A stretch of DNA of 5,594 nucleotides, from positions 1 through 5,594 of the forward strand of contig JAILQA010000126.1 of NCBI GenBank assembly GCA_024699205.1, in the 5' to 3' direction. Below, in pieces: positions 4,743-5,594 of this stretch (position 1 is the first letter of the stretch; each line of letters opens with the position of its first letter). The stretch is from Treponema sp. GTDB taxonomy: Bacteria > Spirochaetota > Spirochaetia > Treponematales > Treponemataceae. A program made the position numbers and the translations under genes. The notes beneath the pieces are model-generated. The model ran no database searches, was not told the origin of the DNA, and worked only from the letters and a program-made list of their open reading frames with translations.

Positions 4743-5594
4743 TTAGAACGTTATTATTTCTTCATAAACTTGAATCGCAAACTGGTCTGTCATTCCTGAA
4801 ATGTATTCAATAATGCATTTAGTATAGGATTCATTGTCGTTTACGTCAAAAATCTGCGGTGTGTCATAATGAAGAACCGGCTTGCGGTCTACAAAGGCTC
4901 GTTTTTCCATTGAATAGGGCCTGTAGTTTGAGTATCGTATCAGCCAGTCTTCAAAAGTGCTTCCCAGCTTTGGATAAAGTTTTAAAACCTGGGTAACTCT
5001 GCCGGTCTTTGCATAAGCCTGAGTTTTCTGCAGGGTTCTGAATAAGGTTCTTATAATGTTTTCTGCATAAATTGCAAATTCCTTTAAGCGCCAGTGATTG
5101 TAGATGTTTGCAAAACTGAATTTTTTAAGTTCAATCAAAAAATTAAAGTATTCTTTTGAAAAACAAAGTCCTTTTTCCGGAGAACTCTGTTCGCATAAAT
5201 CAACTATCAAATCATTTATAAGAACGGTGGTATTAACTGCCTTACCGCTTCTTAAAGCATGAGCTCCTTTTTTTTCAAAACCCAGAGTTGAACCGACAAT
5301 TTCGCGCAGCTGACGGTAAGAGGCCATATCAAGAATATGATAGGTACGGGCATCTTCAATGTCACGACCAAGAAAAGCAATTTTATCAGCAACTTTTACA
5401 ACACAACCTTCCCAGGTATAGGGCTGAACAAATCCTGGTCTTTTAATTGAATATAAATCTATGGCCTCGTTTCTTGGCTTTATTCCCTGCTGATCAATTT
5501 CTCCACAATGGCAGATAAGTCCATCTCTAACCCCATAGGTTAAATTTAATGTACGCTGAATACCATTTGGATCTGGAAGGGTTTCTATATAATC
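4743..5594 (-). CDS. dGTPase-like dNTP triphosphohydrolase (HD domain), N-terminus beyond window
   Basis: The frame is open from the window edge to a TAA at 4745-4743, giving the C-terminal 283 residues; the start and the first HD-motif residues are outside. The protein resembles deoxyguanosine-triphosphate triphosphohydrolases, cytoplasmic enzymes that cleave dNTPs to deoxynucleoside and triphosphate and so control the nucleotide pool. The visible evidence is LNLTYGVRDGLICHCGE (about 16-32), then QPYTWEGCVVKVADKIAFLGRDIEDA (57-82). There the Asp of VADKIA (residue 70) corresponds to the last metal ligand of the HD domain, and RDIEDA matches the HDIDDA-type motif of dGTPases. Further on, an all-helical C-terminal part includes NTTVLINDLIVDL (about 121-133) and NIYNHWRLKEF (about 163-173). 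The Met at 5327 is internal (residue 90 of the visible part), because the conserved HD segment lies upstream of it in the same frame. Total family length is usually 400-500 residues. It converges on the ACT-domain gene, 99 bp away. Which dNTP it prefers cannot be told. Confidence 0.85.
   Translation of the reverse strand, partial: DYIETLPDPNGIQRTLNLTYGVRDGLICHCGEIDQQGIKPRNEAIDLYSIKRPGFVQPYTWEGCVVKVADKIAFLGRDIEDARTYHILDMASYRQLREIVGSTLGFEKKGAHALRSGKAVNTTVLINDLIVDLCEQSSPEKGLCFSKEYFNFLIELKKFSFANIYNHWRLKEFAIYAENIIRTLFRTLQKTQAYAKTGRVTQVLKLYPKLGSTFEDWLIRYSNYRPYSMEKRAFVDRKPVLHYDTPQIFDVNDNESYTKCIIEYISGMTDQFAIQVYEEIITF

Noticed and set aside
4639..4750. Integron attC-like site (GTTAGAA near 4742, inverted arms, TATAAC on the left)
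   Set aside because: The right box lacks the final pyrimidine of GTTRRRY, the left side does not fit RYYYAAC, and both flanking genes are housekeeping genes rather than cassettes.
4685..4813. 42-codon plus-strand reading frame starting ATGGAAGTT, with GGCGGA upstream
   Set aside because: Half of it overlaps the dGTPase-like gene antisense, its start lies within the inverted repeat, and the peptide shows no recognisable feature.
4743..5327. Taking the Met at 5327 as the start of the minus-strand gene
   Set aside because: The same frame stays open to the window edge and encodes the conserved dGTPase segment with VADKIA and RDIEDA upstream of that Met. No ribosome-binding site precedes it either.

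Overview
The window is ordinary chromosomal DNA from an AT-rich bacterium. The best guess is a host-associated spirochaete of the Treponema type, but this is an inference. It rests on the base composition, on a type IIA topoisomerase B subunit of the clade shared by Bacteroidetes and spirochaetes, and on an OTC/ACT-domain pair typical of anaerobic amino-acid users. No rRNA, tRNA, CRISPR array, insertion sequence or phage gene was seen.

Left part (1-1213, minus strand): an NhaC-family Na+/H+ antiporter, cut by the left window edge. It is preceded by a 53-residue uncharacterised protein gene with a near-perfect Shine-Dalgarno sequence. The two genes are 17 bp apart and appear to share one extended -10 promoter at 1257-1285.

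Divergent regulatory region (1214-1414): two promoters point away from each other. The 44 bp between their -35 boxes hold four TTGAA-type direct repeats at an exact 11-bp period. Between the plus-strand promoter and the ribosome-binding site of the next gene lies a 15-bp palindrome.

Middle (1415-4643, plus strand): parE-like topoisomerase subunit B, complete at 621 aa and with no parC next to it. A 91-bp gap follows, holding a short tandem repeat and a candidate promoter. Then come ornithine carbamoyltransferase (330 aa) and a UPF0237 ACT-domain protein (89 aa). The last two are coupled: the ribosome-binding site of the second overlaps the stop codon of the first. The carbamoyltransferase carries Asp where the family has Cys in the HCLP ornithine-binding motif.

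Right part (4644-5594): a 99-bp convergent intergenic region with an 11-bp perfect hairpin and a second GC-rich inverted repeat. After it comes the C-terminal 283 residues of a dGTPase-like HD-domain protein on the minus strand, whose start lies beyond the right edge.

The genes do not form one pathway: ion homeostasis, DNA topology, arginine/ornithine metabolism and nucleotide-pool control sit side by side. No convincing undescribed system is visible. The most interesting points are the small gene ahead of nhaC, the helically phased repeats, the palindrome ahead of parE, and the altered ornithine-site motif.
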